Assembly (NCBI GenBank): GCA_009746045.1
Contig: RPFO01000084.1
Span: 762,176 to 826,175, forward strand
Source of the DNA: Mesostigma viride
Lineage: Eukaryota; Streptophyta; Mesostigmatophyceae; Mesostigmatales; Mesostigmataceae
Length of the DNA stretch: 64,000 nt
Direction of reading: 5' to 3'
Within the stretch, counting starts at the first letter, position 1; each line of letters opens with the position of its first letter. Positions 22,202 to 33,832 of this stretch are shown here, one piece after another. The position numbers were made by a program, and so were the translations under genes. The notes beneath the pieces were generated by a model, which did no database searches, was not told the DNA's origin, and was given only the letters and a program-made list of their open reading frames with translations.

Positions 22202-24201
22202 CTGAGGATATGGGAAAAAATGGCTGACGGCGGTATGGCTGACGGCGGAGCTCAGATCTTTTGCGTCTGAGCCCCAAATTTGGTCAGACCACTTGCATTC
22301 GATGCGCCTTTTTAAGACGCACTTGCCAGTATAATCGGTTAGGGCTGACACGCAGTATCGACAAAGGTACGCACGTGACAAGTAGCTATAGATGACAACT
22401 CCAAAAGCAAAACGAGGCCGCTGGAAAAGGAGCTGGCACAGCTTCCCAGCGCCCAGCCCAACCCTCTCGCCCTCGCCATTGTCCAGCCGCCTGGCTTACC
22501 CGCCCAACCATCGCCCATCGCATCGCCTGAGCCCAAGAAACCCTGCCACGATCACAAATGGCGCCACTTCTTGCCCGGCGGCAAACTGTTCTCACTCCTC
22601 GAGTGGCAAGAGTTGTCGCCGCAGGAATGCGTCGAGGTCCTCCAGTTCCTCGCACAGGAACGGAAGCTCTTCGTGCCCCAGAAGGGGGGGGCGGCTATCG
22701 ACTACCGCGACACGTCCTGGCTCTACACTTATTCCGAACCACGCCAACGCCTGTTTATCTTGACCAGCTACTACCAGTGCAGCTTCGGCGACATCTTCCG
22801 AGCGCTCAGCACCCCAGCTCCCGCGCAGCCGGCAGCCCCATCAGCTCCCTCCCTCTGCAAGGATGACATCCGCGCGGCAGTGCTGGAGGAGCACGTGACC
22901 TGGCCGCTGGCCGCGAGACGCCAGGACACGATCGCTGAACACCACGCTCAACACGGTGGAGGCCCGGGTCTCCAATGTGAAAACCAAGGTCGTCCACAAG
23001 CTACAACCCCAGTTCACGGTGCTTCACACCGCAGCGCAAGCTTCGGAAACGCATGCTGCACTTGTCTCTCGCCTTGACCAGGTGTCCAGAGGGCATGCAA
23101 GTGCGCCGTGCTCATGAAGAAGCTTGAAGCCATCACCGCCCACACCGAGGCCCTGGCCACACAGGTCCCAAAGATAGCGGAGCAGACGGCCACCATCGCA
23201 TCCCAGCCACCCCGGCAGGTTGCTGGCGACCTCCCGCCGCTCTCCTACGCGGACCTGCTGCGGTCAGCGACCGCCTCAACCACCGACGCCATCGCCACGA
23301 AGCTCCAGGAGCTGGAGGACCACAGGCAGGCCAGCCAACGGGAGGCCGGACCGACCGCGCTCGCCGCGAGTGCCGAGCCGCGGTGCTGCGTCGTTTCCCC
23401 CAGAAGCCAGGTGAGACGTCAACCAGTCCCATGCCGACGAGCTCAAGGACCAGCTCCTTACCCTAATGGGCCTGGTAGGTGAGGTAGAACTGCGTGGGTG
23501 CCACCGCCTTCCCCACTCACGGGACAAGGCGTCTCCCCCACCAGTCCAGCTCACCTACCCGTCCTGTGAGGACAAGCAGCGGTTCCTCTCTCGTCGCAAG
23601 CGGTTGCACGACCTGATCACCTGGACGCTGGACGACGACCTGACCCCCGCTCAGCAACAGCAGCGACGCGACCTGTGGCCGGAATACCTCCGCCACAAGC
23701 AAGACCCCCAAAAGCCCAAGGTGTACTGGAGGGGCGGGGACCTGATGATCAACCACAAGATGTGGACGCCCCCTGCGGGCTAGAATAGCTAATAGCCCTT
23801 GCTTGTATCCATTGGTAGTCACTGCCGCTATGGCAGCCTTGCATGCTTAGAATGTTTGCCTAGCTGTGCACCAACATACCTAGTCACGTGCACCGCTAAC
23901 GCACGGTACACAACCAGCCATGCATAGCCTTAGCGTAGTCCTTGTACAGCCATGCTACGTCCTGGCTATGCTCAGATTACTTGCCACGCTCCTTGTTATG
24001 CCATGCTCACATGGGTCTTATTGCACCCGCATATCGCCGGATCGTTTAGCGGGTCCGATTGCAGCTGTGGCATGCCTTTGGCATGAAGGAGAATGGGGGT
24101 CTCTGCCCTTTCTCGTGTTGTGCACACACAGGGATTAAAAGCACTTCGGTGCTCCGTGACTCCCCAACGGGAGCACGAGTTTGATTAACATTAATTAATT
24201 A
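22202..24201 (+). mobile_element. ORF1-a retroposon, apparently complete ORF1-only element with 8-bp target-site duplication
   Basis: ATTAAGCA flanks the element at 22194-22201 and 24202-24209, interrupting an ORF2 LINE. Order: ~190-nt leader, ATG near 22392, ORF1 to a stop at 23783, ~400-nt 3' UTR, hairpin (stem CTCCC/GGGAG, loop CAAC) and TTAA tail. ORF1 shows a proline-rich N-terminus (IVQPPGLPAQPSPIASPEPK), a helical region ([20 protein letters not shown]) and an L1-ORF1p-like C-terminal domain ([27 protein letters not shown]). Several frameshifts make this copy non-coding. No reverse transcriptase lies between the leader and the tail, so mobility would need enzyme in trans; the shared 3' hairpin points to the ORF2 LINE. 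Confidence 0.85.
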
Positions 24202-24332
24202 ATTAAGCAGCGGCGCCTGCAGCTAGTAGGGCACTTAGCTCGCACCAACCAGGTAGACACATCACGTGGGCCTCCTGCAGGACTGTGCCCCGCTCAGCTT
24301 GGCAGGCACCTCCTCACGTGGGCCGGGCCCCG

Positions 24333-25480
24333 TGTCGCGTTTGCGTGCCATTAAATCCTAGGCTATCACTTGGAAGCCATATCCATAGCAATAGAGTACT
24401 CATGTGTGTGATCCACTATATTAAAGTAAGTGAAAATGATAGGTGTGGTCCTTGACGGCATCACCACCTTCATGACAGGCAGCGCAGCCAGCCGATTATA
24501 TTATGAAGATTGCAATAATGATTTATGATGAAAGCAATGCCCAAACCATTCATTGCATGACATTTGATAAATTACAATGAATGCCGAGTTGTGCTGGGCA
24601 CCGCAACTGTAAGAGTAACTATCCTTGAGACCCATCGAAATCACCACAGACCTACCATGACGCCAAGTGCTGTGGCGCAACAGTGTTTACTTACGTCATA
24701 ATCTATATCAACTGTGTAACTCTGCGCTTATGTCCCAGTTACTGGCACACTGGCCAACGACGAACCGGCGGGGCCCTTTCGCAGGACTGTTCCCGGGTCA
24801 GCAGAACGTTTCTCGTCCACAATGCCAACAACATCCCAGCCGGATCAAACCACTGTCAATCCTATCAACCATCGTCATGGCAATGACATGCAACCACTCA
24901 CGGGGGCTGATCCGGGCTGTTCGAGAAGTTTAACCCCATGAACACAACAAACTAGTTGTGAGGGAGAGAAACGAGCGAACAACGACCACCATGGCCGCTG
25001 CCGTGCTCCTAAATACCTCCAAAAATCCCGGCATCCATGCGCTGTCGCATTCGCCAGCAAGCCGCCTGACGTGCAGTTAGACTGCCAGCAAAATGCTGAG
25101 CAAGTCTGTTCGACAGCCACGTGCGAGCCAGCACACCGCACTGTCAGTACGATCTGCGTATCTAGCTTTGTCATATGGACTGAACATCAATGCGTCTGGA
25201 CAATACAAAAGATTCGTAACTGCCAAATGTCATGCACCGGAATATTGCGCAAGCCACCAAGGCTTTGCGCCCCAAAGTCTTGCGCCTGAACCTAAGCCAG
25301 GTCACCTAAGACTGCCACTCTAGAAATTCAGGCCTTTCCGGCGCGGCGCTCCACACCAGCCCAAAGGAACAAAGCCTGCGGCCTACTGAATCGGAACCAA
25401 CCAAACGTCGGTAACTTTTCCGATTATGGCAACCGCGTAAGTTCTTGAGTGCACGGACGTAAATGATCACCGACGTGACA
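24333..25480. mobile_element. TGTC...GACA insertion X1 (solo LTR or non-autonomous DNA transposon)
   Basis: 1,148 bp, starting TGTCGCGT and ending GTGACA, flanked by the 4-bp duplication CCCG (24329-24332 and 25481-25484). The uninterrupted target is known from other ORF2 copies. An internal ~130-bp block (about 24880-25000: ...ACTCACGGGGGCTGATCCGG...) matches X2 at 34310-34440 in reverse orientation. No transposase, gag or pol is visible. Confidence 0.75.
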
Positions 25481-25882
25481 CCCGCAATGCTAGGCGCCGC
25501 AAGGCCCGCACCTTCAAAGAACAGCTCGTAGAGGACATGGGGGGGCTAGGCCTCTCCGTGATTTGGAACAAGATGATGGACAAGGCCAAGTGGGCCCAGG
25601 TCATAGAGGACAACGAACCCCCTCCCGTGGGTAAGCGCCCGCGTGTTTGTGCACAAACGCGGGAAGCACGCTAGACAAGACCCCTAGGGTAGAGGGCACC
25701 ATAGATATAGAGTTGGCTTGATGTTGTAGATAGATTATCTAGACCGGTAGTCCTGATTGCGTGTACCCATCCATCCATCCATCCATCCATCCATGAAGGT
25801 TCATGCTCCGTGACTCCCCAACGGGAGCACGAGAGCACGAGTTTAATTAATTAATAGAAGTAAATAAACCAATGCACACGCA

Positions 25883-28800
25883 TCACACGTCGCCGCACGC
25901 GACCTTGCGCAGCGGCTCGTAATACTTGTCCATCAGCTCGGGTTCAAACTCCGCCAGTATCGTCTCGCGCAGCGCCACCGGAACGTGCTCCAGGAACGCA
26001 CCACGTTGTTCATCACTCATCGAGTGGACCACCCACGCCATGCCCAGGGGCCCTGCCAGCCGGCTGGCCTCGGCGCCGCAGGCGACCTCCAGCTCCACAA
26101 ACTCTTGCGCGTCCAGGGTGAGCCGGAACATCTGGGGGATGGTGAGCCTGCATGCACGGCCAGGTGTATGTTAATTTCAACTTATTAACATTGTGCGTGT
26201 TTGTGTGTGCCGTGTTAGGTAAGGGGATACAGGTTGGCGTTTGTTGCGTGCGGGCAATATCATGCCAGGCAACATCATCATGCCATTGCCATGCAAAGCC
26301 AACATCCAAACCCATAAGCAGACGAACCACACATGTGCGGGTTAGCCACATGGCATCCAGCACAAACAGAGGGCAGAGGCCAGCACATCAGGTACTTATG
26401 CTCTGAGACATGCGTTCTTGACAAGTGCTCTAAGAAAGGGATTACAAGGAGCCACGGTGATGCAAGGCATGCACTCTGCATGGGAAATGAAAGACCAAGG
26501 GGCTTACATGACAGACACACACGGGCACACACAGGCACACAGGCACACACAGGCACACACAGGCACACACAGGCACACACAGGCACACACATTCACACAC
26601 ATTCACACACATTCACACACATTCACACACATTCACACACATTCACACACATTCACACACATTCACACACAGACACACACATTCACACACATTCACACAC
26701 ATTCACACACATTCACACACATTCACACACATTCACACACATTCACACACATTCACACACATTCACACACATTCACACACAGACACACACAGACACACGC
26801 AGACACACGCAGACACACACAGGCACACAAAGTGCAACATCAATGGACGCACAAGCAAATGGGATTACCGTATGAACCGTCCTTGGGCATGTGGCCACAT
26901 CTTCTCATCATCGCTCTCACACGAGGCCCAGCCCCCAGGACCGTGACGCGGTGCCCAGCACACACAAGTCCCACATGACCCAGCCCTGGTGCGTGCCCAG
27001 GGGTTTGCAAGGCCCTCATGCACCCCTTTAGACAGCATGAGCATGCCATGTGACCGGCTCCCACTTCCAAGCACCACGAGGGCAGGGACACTGGCCGTCA
27101 CCCCCTCCAAACCCCTTCACTGGGTGCGCCCAGATGGCACGGTGTGGACCCATTAACTAAGGGGACAATTATCGCGGCGTGCCCAACAATCGCTGGCACA
27201 GTCGACTCCACCGCACTCGCCAAACACAGTCCCACTGCACTTGCCATTAGCATATGCGACCTGCAGGCCGAGCCATGGCTCGATACATCACATAGCTCCT
27301 GGCAATTGCACTGTGGGACTGTTTTGCAGAGCATCTGAGAGACCAGAGTGGCCCCCAGGGGGGGGGGAGGGAGGTCATGGGAGCTGCTTTTCTGTGTTCC
27401 CAAAACCCTGACTCTGGACACATTACATGCAGTTCCACCGCACTTGCCAAAGAACCCCGACTCTGGACGCATTACAGCAGGTCAATGACCACCACGCATG
27501 TCCGCCGGGTCGGAATCGACCAAGGCGGTGACACCGGCCGTGTTCTGGCAGGTCCATGCACAGGACAAGCAAGCACTGGAAAGACGGAGAACAGGAGACT
27601 CCAATCCAGTTGGCAGCCATTCGCAGGGTCGCAGCACCCCAGCCAGGTCAGCAGGGGTGTGTAGGGGACCGTCGGCAGCATGCTTCGCCATGCCACGGCT
27701 CTCTGTGCGCCTTGTCCTGATCCCTTTGCTCGAGGGTTGTTGAGCCTCAATGCCAAGCCTTAATGCCAGCGCTTGCGACGCCTGTGCGGATCATGCAGGT
27801 GCGCAACATATACCTTGCCCCCTTGGAATGCACCTTGGATGTGCGACCATGATGCATGGTCGGCATGGCTCTTGCATCCGGAGTCATTCATGCAGTATGT
27901 GTGCTTGCGTCTTTTGCCCGTGGGCCATGCTAGTGCACCACGCATGCAGGGGCATTCCTTGCGCAATTAGAGGGCAAAAAATCCTGTCCATCATGCGGCA
28001 CGTGAACACATGCTGTCCACTGTGCAGGGCGATGGTCCACTGTACAGGGGAACGCCCCACAGGGTTGTGCACGGCTAGCCGGCCAAGCCTTCCCATGATC
28101 CAGCATCGCTCCCATCACTATCCTCAGCGGATGCAGAACTAGAGGAAACAGAACAGACATGACAAAGGAAAACGGCAGCGTATGCGATATGCTCGCATGC
28201 ATATGCATATACGTATTTCCATTCCCCTGTGCCACGCAGCGCCACGTCACTCGTTCCTCCATGGGACCAGGTGGCAGCAGGCACTAAAATCCGGCTTCGC
28301 ACGTCAATACTACTGATAATAATAAAACATGGCTACCATTATCAGTATCACTGAAAACAGAAACAAACAAAAGGCAAACAACTCCCCCGCCACTCACTCC
28401 TCCTTGAGCAGGTGCGGCAGCAGGCACTCGTACACCAAGACCCGCACACGCTCCCTCAGCTCGTCCAGCGCCACCTGGCGCGCCCCCATGTCGCCCCACA
28501 GCGTGGCCTCGGCAGCGCTGAACGCCCGCATTGCTCGCCGAACGTCCGCGATCCGGCCAATCAGCTCGTCGTGTTCGGCCTCCAGGTCGTGCCACAGGGG
28601 GCTAGAGGAGGCCAACGCGGCTGCCTCGGGGCCGGGCTTGAGGGAGCCGAGGCGAGGGCCGGCGACGCCGGGGATGGGCATGGGAACTTGCATGAGCGCG
28701 GGGAAAAGGACGTTGTCTTCCACATCTGTGCGGGCGGGAAAGGAAGTGAAAGCGGAGACAGGGAAGGGAGCAGGAAGAGCAAATCGAAAAGAAAGCGAAA

Positions 28801-30040
28801 AGGAGAAGGGAAAGGGAAACCAAAAGGAAGAAAGAAAGGGAAAACAAAAGGAAAGGACGGAAAGTATCTCGGGAATATCTTTCAGAAAGGCTGGTGACAT
28901 GGACCCAATGAAAGAGGGCCTTTGCACAATAGTTCATTTAGTCTATCTATCTTAATCTATCTACAAATGCTGAATCTGCAACAAAAGAGGCAAAGGTGGC
29001 ATACTTACGAGCATCGCCCTTTTAAACTCTGTACTGGTCATTCTTGAGAAATTGCCGCTAATGCAAATAGCACAACCCCCTAGCCAAAGCCTGAATACCC
29101 TTTTGTTCTCTCAGCATTCGTCCCCTGATGCCGACCGTCACCCTACGCCCTCCCCCCTCCCCCTCCCCTCCCCTCCCCTCCCCCTCCCCCTCCCCCCTCC
29201 CCCCTCCCCCTCCCCCTCCCCCTCCCCTCCCCCCTCCCCCTCCCCCCTCCCTCCCCCTCCCCCTCCCCCCCTCCCCCCCCCTCCCCTCCCCCCTCCCCCC
29301 CCCCCCCCCCCCTCCCCTCCCCCCCCCCTCCCCCTCCCTCCCCCTCCCCCTCCTCCCCCCTCCCCCCCCCCCCTCCCCCCTAAAAATATTAATTTAGTAA
29401 AAAAACCCTCCCCCCTACACCCCAGATTAAAAGCAGTTCTTTCAACGGGGTAAAAGATTTTCCTAAGACAACCGGCTACAGCTGCCAAGCGAGCTAACAT
29501 GGTTGAAGGCGGCAATTATTGAAGGTTTGAAAGACCATGCTATGTGTGTGCACCGGCAGCCTTCTGGATAAACCACGAACCGTGATGCATCTGGATAAAC
29601 GAGAAGAATTGCTCGAAGAAGGTCATGAGGATGTTGGCATACCGCCCGCCCTTCTCGAGGTCGATCCTGGAGAGAGCTAGCATAAGAGCAGCGCAGTCGT
29701 TGCGGAGAGCTGTATGAGCAAGGGTCATGCCATCGGCTGCAACAACAGTTTCTTCAGGAAAAAGCTGCAAGGGCTTTTTCCCATGAAGACTCGGCACAGG
29801 CGTAGACGTGCCCGCCTGATCTGATCCCGCCACGTTACCACCGCCATGCCGATGCTGCTGTGAAGTACTTGATGCAGACATTCTCCAACCCGGCGCCGGG
29901 CAGGTTGAGACACGTGGACAAACACGCGGCCTGCATGGTAACGGGACGAGAGCGCCAAGACCGACATGCTTGTGGTTACAGCACACGGATGACGCAGACA
30001 ACGTGGGTGTACAAGATATTATGGTCGCCATGGCAGCCAT
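25883..30040 (-). CDS. Hemerythrin-like protein H1 (three exons, 350 aa)
   Basis: Exons 30040-29581, 28725-28398, 26147-25883 join to 1,053 nt without a stop (introns in phase 1 and phase 2). The first ~60 residues are rich in Ser, Cys, Arg and Pro, like an organelle-targeting peptide. A hemerythrin four-helix bundle follows with the full di-iron ligand pattern: His109 (AHTALR), His152 or His153 and Glu156 (MHHDVEDNVLFP), His205 (EHDEL), His258 and Glu262 (HLLKEE). The C-terminal exon (IPQMFRLTLDAQEFVELE...) resembles the tail helices after the second HxxxE of plant and algal HHE proteins. The family binds a di-iron centre and, in different members, O2, NO or iron; the role here is unknown. 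The first donor (GTTCGT) is non-consensus. An ORF2 LINE tail ends 26 bp past the stop. Confidence 0.88.
26519..26830. repeat. 10-bp CA-rich minisatellite in H1 intron 2
   Basis: About 30 units of 10 bp, mostly ACACATTCAC, with AGGCACACAC variants at the left end and AGACACACAC/AGACACACGC at the right. Long Thr/His ORFs here are artefacts of the repeat. Confidence 0.95.
29139..29382. repeat. C-rich tract (CCCCTC/CCCCCT) in H1 intron 1
   Basis: About 245 nt of almost pure C and T on the plus strand, so the H1 transcript strand is G-rich there and could form G-quadruplexes. The Pro/Leu/Ser and Gly/Arg ORFs are artefacts. Confidence 0.95.
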
Positions 30041-32048
30041 GCGGACTTGCGAAAGAGACGACTAATCTTTTCACATAATGATTGTGAGCTCCTGATAAAG
30101 TTGCCCCGTCGCTTCATGAACGTCGCGTGATTTGACCGCGTGGTGCATTTGACAAAGTCCTGTGAAAGCCTGTGCTGTTGGCGGAAAACATCGCACGAAT
30201 CAGATGGTACATACGAGTTATGAATGAACGCCACGTTGTGTTTTAGCACCTTGTTCTAAGCACGTGAGGATCGGAGAATCACAGCAGAAAAAGGGCAGAA
30301 CCGGTGGCGCCTGGCGAGCTCTGGCGAGTGGCGAGTGGCGACTGGCGTGCAAGTAATTCTGCCGTCTCTCGTGCGGTGTGCGTGCTTTCACCTACAGTCA
30401 TACCCGCGTTACGATTCTTAACACGTCGTCTGTAGCCACACCTATTTTTAGGACTGAGTTCAACTCAGTCCTAAATTTAGGACTGAGATTTGGGGCTTCG
30501 TAGAAAATTCGCCCAAGTCGGAATGTTTGTAAAAAAAATTCCCTCAAAATTTATTCAAATACTACGTGAAAAGATCTTTCTTGGACATATTTTTGCGATT
30601 TTTTTGGATTTGGTATGAGCGGCTAAATGTACGGTCAAAGAACAGGTGGTAAGGGTACTTTTCCACGTGAAACGTGAGTTCCGGAAATGCACGACCTAGC
30701 CATGGCGGCTCGCGCCCATGCATGCAGTTTACGTTTTCCGACGATATAGCTGGCCAAACTCAGGAAATAGATTTTATATATCCTAGAGATGATATAAGTG
30801 AACTTTCAGCTCGCGGGGATGCGATTTACTAGGTGTCGGCACCGTTCTTGCTGGAAAAAGCTGCGATCAGGCAGGCCGACGGAATTGATTACTACAACTG
30901 CTTTCCGGCGAAATTCGAAGGATTTATAGGTATCTTTCTACCTTTTATCATGCATCGTCATAGAATTGACTTAGTGGCAGTATAGATTTGATGATTTCGA
31001 CCACTCTGTCACGTCATGGTGTGTGTGCCTCAAAGTGCCACTTTTGCGGGCACCGCCTGGGCCAAGGTAACGCCAGCCATGCAAGGTAAAGCCGGAATAT
31101 CGTTGTCTCATCGTTTCTTGATGTTCTTACATGAGTTTAAGCTTGCGAGGTGTTGCCAGTTTCGAGTCTTGATGCTCTTTCTTGACCGTTGCCTGCCCCT
31201 CTCCAAAACCCCCTTTTGAGATGATGTTGCCAGGCATTTGCCTTGCCCTGGTGTAGTTGTGCAGGTTTTTAGGCGCTGTATGGGTTTAAACACCTTCATA
31301 GATGTTAGTTGTTCTTTTGCTACGTTCATACTGCATAATTGTGTGGCCGTGGGCCTCGTCAAGGGTGCTTTCAAGCTTATATGGGTGAGTGAAAGATCTT
31401 GGTGGTAAACCACTGTCATCATGTGCCAGAAAGTATGTTGGCCATGCCATGGCAAGGCAAAACAGTTTTATCCATGTCCATTCTTGTTAGAGACACTTGA
31501 AATATGCTTAACCTGCCCAATACATTGGTGGTTAACACACACAAAAAAACCTTTCGTGGGTAGGTATCCAAACCCATTCCCTACGTGCTTGCATAGGCTC
31601 TAACACATTATAAGGTATAATATAACTGCAATATGATGATGCAAGCATGTTGTCCTATTATGCTGGAAGGGAAATGAGTTGATTGGCATGGTTGGTGGCC
31701 ACGGTGGTGTGTAGTACGACCGCACTCCCATGCTAGCATTTTGTTACCAAGGCCCAGTCCTATTTATAGGACTGGCAGTGTTTTGCATGTTTCAGGCAGT
31801 GCCAGTGGCCGAATCGAGTCCAGTTTTTTGCCACAGTTCAAGAACTCTAATATCTACATGCCTATGATTTTTAATAGTGAATATGGATTTTATTGGATTT
31901 TACACACTCGTGCTTCCACAGAAAATTCCAAAATCGCGAGTAAGGGTTGAGAGTCATGTATAATTTTACATGATTTGGTCAACATATGATTTTTTAAGCA
32001 CATGCCCAAGCATTAGCATGATATTGAGTGCTATGATGCATATCAAAC
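30041..32048. other. Intergenic: H1 promoter region and palindromes, no gene seen
   Basis: No exon or known TE protein is recognisable. It contains two CAGTCCTA/TAGGACTG palindromes (30447-30475 and about 31750-31772); a third is at about 32888-32912. Confidence 0.45.
30447..30475. repeat. Palindrome, 13-bp arms (TTTAGGACTGAGT)
   Basis: Arms TTTAGGACTGAGT and ACTCAGTCCTAAA are separated by TCA, and another TTTAGGACTGAG follows directly. Related palindromes with the same core but different outer bases lie near 31750 and 32888. Confidence 0.8.
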
Positions 32049-32058
32049 ATATGGGGTA

Positions 32059-32840
32059 AGACGTCCGTCCTATAGTCAGCAAAATTGGTGCGAGAGGTCC
32101 CCAGTTCGATTCCGGTCGGATTCATTTGCAGATCGCGTTTTTCCGCGTTTTCCGCGGCCCGGTACTGAACGCAAATGGTTTTCACCTTTGCGGAGTGCCT
32201 GATCAAATATACGCTTGGCTGATTTCGATAGTACCGGCTACGCCCCCTTCTACTAAAAAGAAGGATTCAGCCGTGTTCAGCCCGTCTCACGGTGCGAGAC
32301 TGAACAAGTCTCGCGTGCAGACACGTGTGTAGTACTCCTACACACAGATCTCGAGTGATTTATCTAGTACCAAATCCGAAAGGCTTGCATCACTCCCCGG
32401 ACAGGAGAACTTTTGCGGATGACTGTAGGTGTAAGTTGGCGATGCCATGGTAACCGGAGACGTCCGTCCTATAGTCAGCAAAATTGGTGCGAGAGGTTCC
32501 CAGTTCGATTCCGGTCGGATTCATTTGCAGATCGCGTTTTTCCGCGTTTTCCGCGGCCCGGTACTGAACGCAAATGGTTTTCACCTTTGCGGAGTGCCTG
32601 ATCAAATATGGGGTAAGGCTTGCATCACTCCCCGGACAGGAGAACTTTTGCGGATGACTGTAGGTGTAAGTTGGCGATGCCATGGTAACCGGAGACGTCC
32701 GTCCTATAGTCAGCAAAATTGGTGCGAGAGGTCCCCAGTTCGATTCCGGTCGGATTCATTTGCAGATCGCGTTTTTCCGCGTTTTCCGCGGCCCGGTACT
32801 GAACGCAAATGGTTTTCACCTTTGCGGAGTGCCTGATCAA
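32059..32840 (+). repeat. tRNA-like SINE cluster with 10-bp target-site duplication
   Basis: ATATGGGGTA flanks the cluster at 32049-32058 and 32841-32850 and also occurs inside at 32606-32615. Three tRNA-like heads (starting about 32059, 32456 and 32691) carry AGTTCGATTCC (B box) and TATAGTCAGCAAAATTGG (D-arm/A-box-like), then TTCATTTGCAGATCGCG. A full unit (~400 bp) also has a body with GTCTCAC...GTGCGAGAC hairpins. Blocks 32381-32615 and 32616-32850 are a near-perfect 235-bp tandem duplication. The family is also at 2838-3620. Not functional tRNAs. Confidence 0.7.
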
Positions 32841-32968
32841 ATATGGGGTACCCCCCTACCCTTACCGCCACATGATCTCAAAGATGGTATACTCAGTCCT
32901 ATTTTTAGGACTGAGTTTCTACAGGGGACGTATAATTTGCCCTAAATGTTTCGCACATTCTTAGGCAC

Positions 32969-33110
32969 AGGCGCCTGGGCCTAGCCGGGCACCTGGCCCG
33001 CACAGATCGATCAGGTAGACACATCAGATAGACTAGCTGGCACCAAGCTCGCCCAGCCCGGACGTTTTGTCCTCACCTGGCGTGCCCCAGGCCGCCATCC
33101 GTGGACTACT
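32969..33110 (+). mobile_element. Diverged LINE ORF2 remnant
   Basis: The translation resembles the C-terminal GHLART...QPGR...LTW region of the ORF2 copies (LGLAGHLARTDR, then PARTFCPHL in a shifted frame) but is clearly diverged in DNA. It marks an older or different LINE family and ends near the breakpoint at 33146. Confidence 0.55.
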
Positions 33111-33832
33111 TCTTTCCGTGATAGGCTAGTAGGCATGGACATTTGCTACCCTAGGGGTCCTGTCTAGCGTGCTTCCCGCGTTTGCAGACACGCGGGCGCT
33201 TTCCCACGGGAGGGGGTTCGTTGTCCTCTATGACCTGGGCCCACTTGGCCTTGTCCATCATCTTGTTTCAAATCACGTAGAGGCCTAGCCCCCCCATGTC
33301 CTCTACTAGCTGTTCTTTGAAGGTGCGGGCCTGAGTTGTGGCGTCTAGCATTGCGGGGCCCGGCCCACGTAAGAAGGTGCCGGCCACTGAGGCTGAGCTG
33401 GGCGCAGTCCTGCGGGGGGGCCACGTGATGTGTCTACCTAGTTGGTGCGAGCTAAGTGCGGCCTACTAGCTGCAGGCGCCGCTGCTTAATCATTGGTGCT
33501 GGTGATATATTATGGCATGCCGAGGTACAAGTCCTCACTGCGAACATGAGCAGCGTATCCTACATGAAAAATGGATCGCACCATGTTGGTGACCGCGCAG
33601 TCTGGCAATTCATTCATTAATTAATTAAACTCGTGCTCCCGTTGGGGAGTCACGGAGCACCGAAGTGCTTTTAATCCATGAGTGTGCACAACAGGAGAAA
33701 GGGCAGAGACCCCCAGTCTCCTTCATGCCTAAGGCATGCCACAGCTGCACACGGGCGCGCTAGCTAAACGGACTCGCTATAACGATCCGGTAATCTGTGG
33801 GTGCAATAAGACCCATGTGAGCATAACAAGGA

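Larger units (their letters stand above)
21770..25856 (+). mobile_element. Outer ORF2 LINE of nested stack I, split into three pieces
   Basis: The ORF2 sequence runs 21770-22201, resumes at 24202-24332 and again at 25481-25856; joined, the pieces follow the copy at 8447-9455. The first gap is an ORF1-a element, the second a TGTC...GACA insertion. The coding part has frameshifts (an extra GGGTATAGCCATGG-type stretch near 21880). The 3' UTR has about seven CATC units, the hairpin and a short TTAA tail that ends 26 bp past the H1 stop codon. Confidence 0.85.

Noticed and set aside
26333-26978. Thr/His repeat ORFs of about 180 aa
   Set aside because: Artefacts of the CA-rich minisatellite in H1 intron 2.
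28329-28955. 208- and 161-aa plus-strand ORFs
   Set aside because: Antisense to H1 exon 2 and adjacent purine-rich intron.
29052-29515. Pro-rich and Gly-rich ORFs
   Set aside because: Artefacts of the C-rich tract in H1 intron 1.
32059-32131. A genuine tRNA gene
   Set aside because: The B box is good, but the T stem has mismatches and the segment recurs as part of a repeat with flanking duplications; SINE is the better call.
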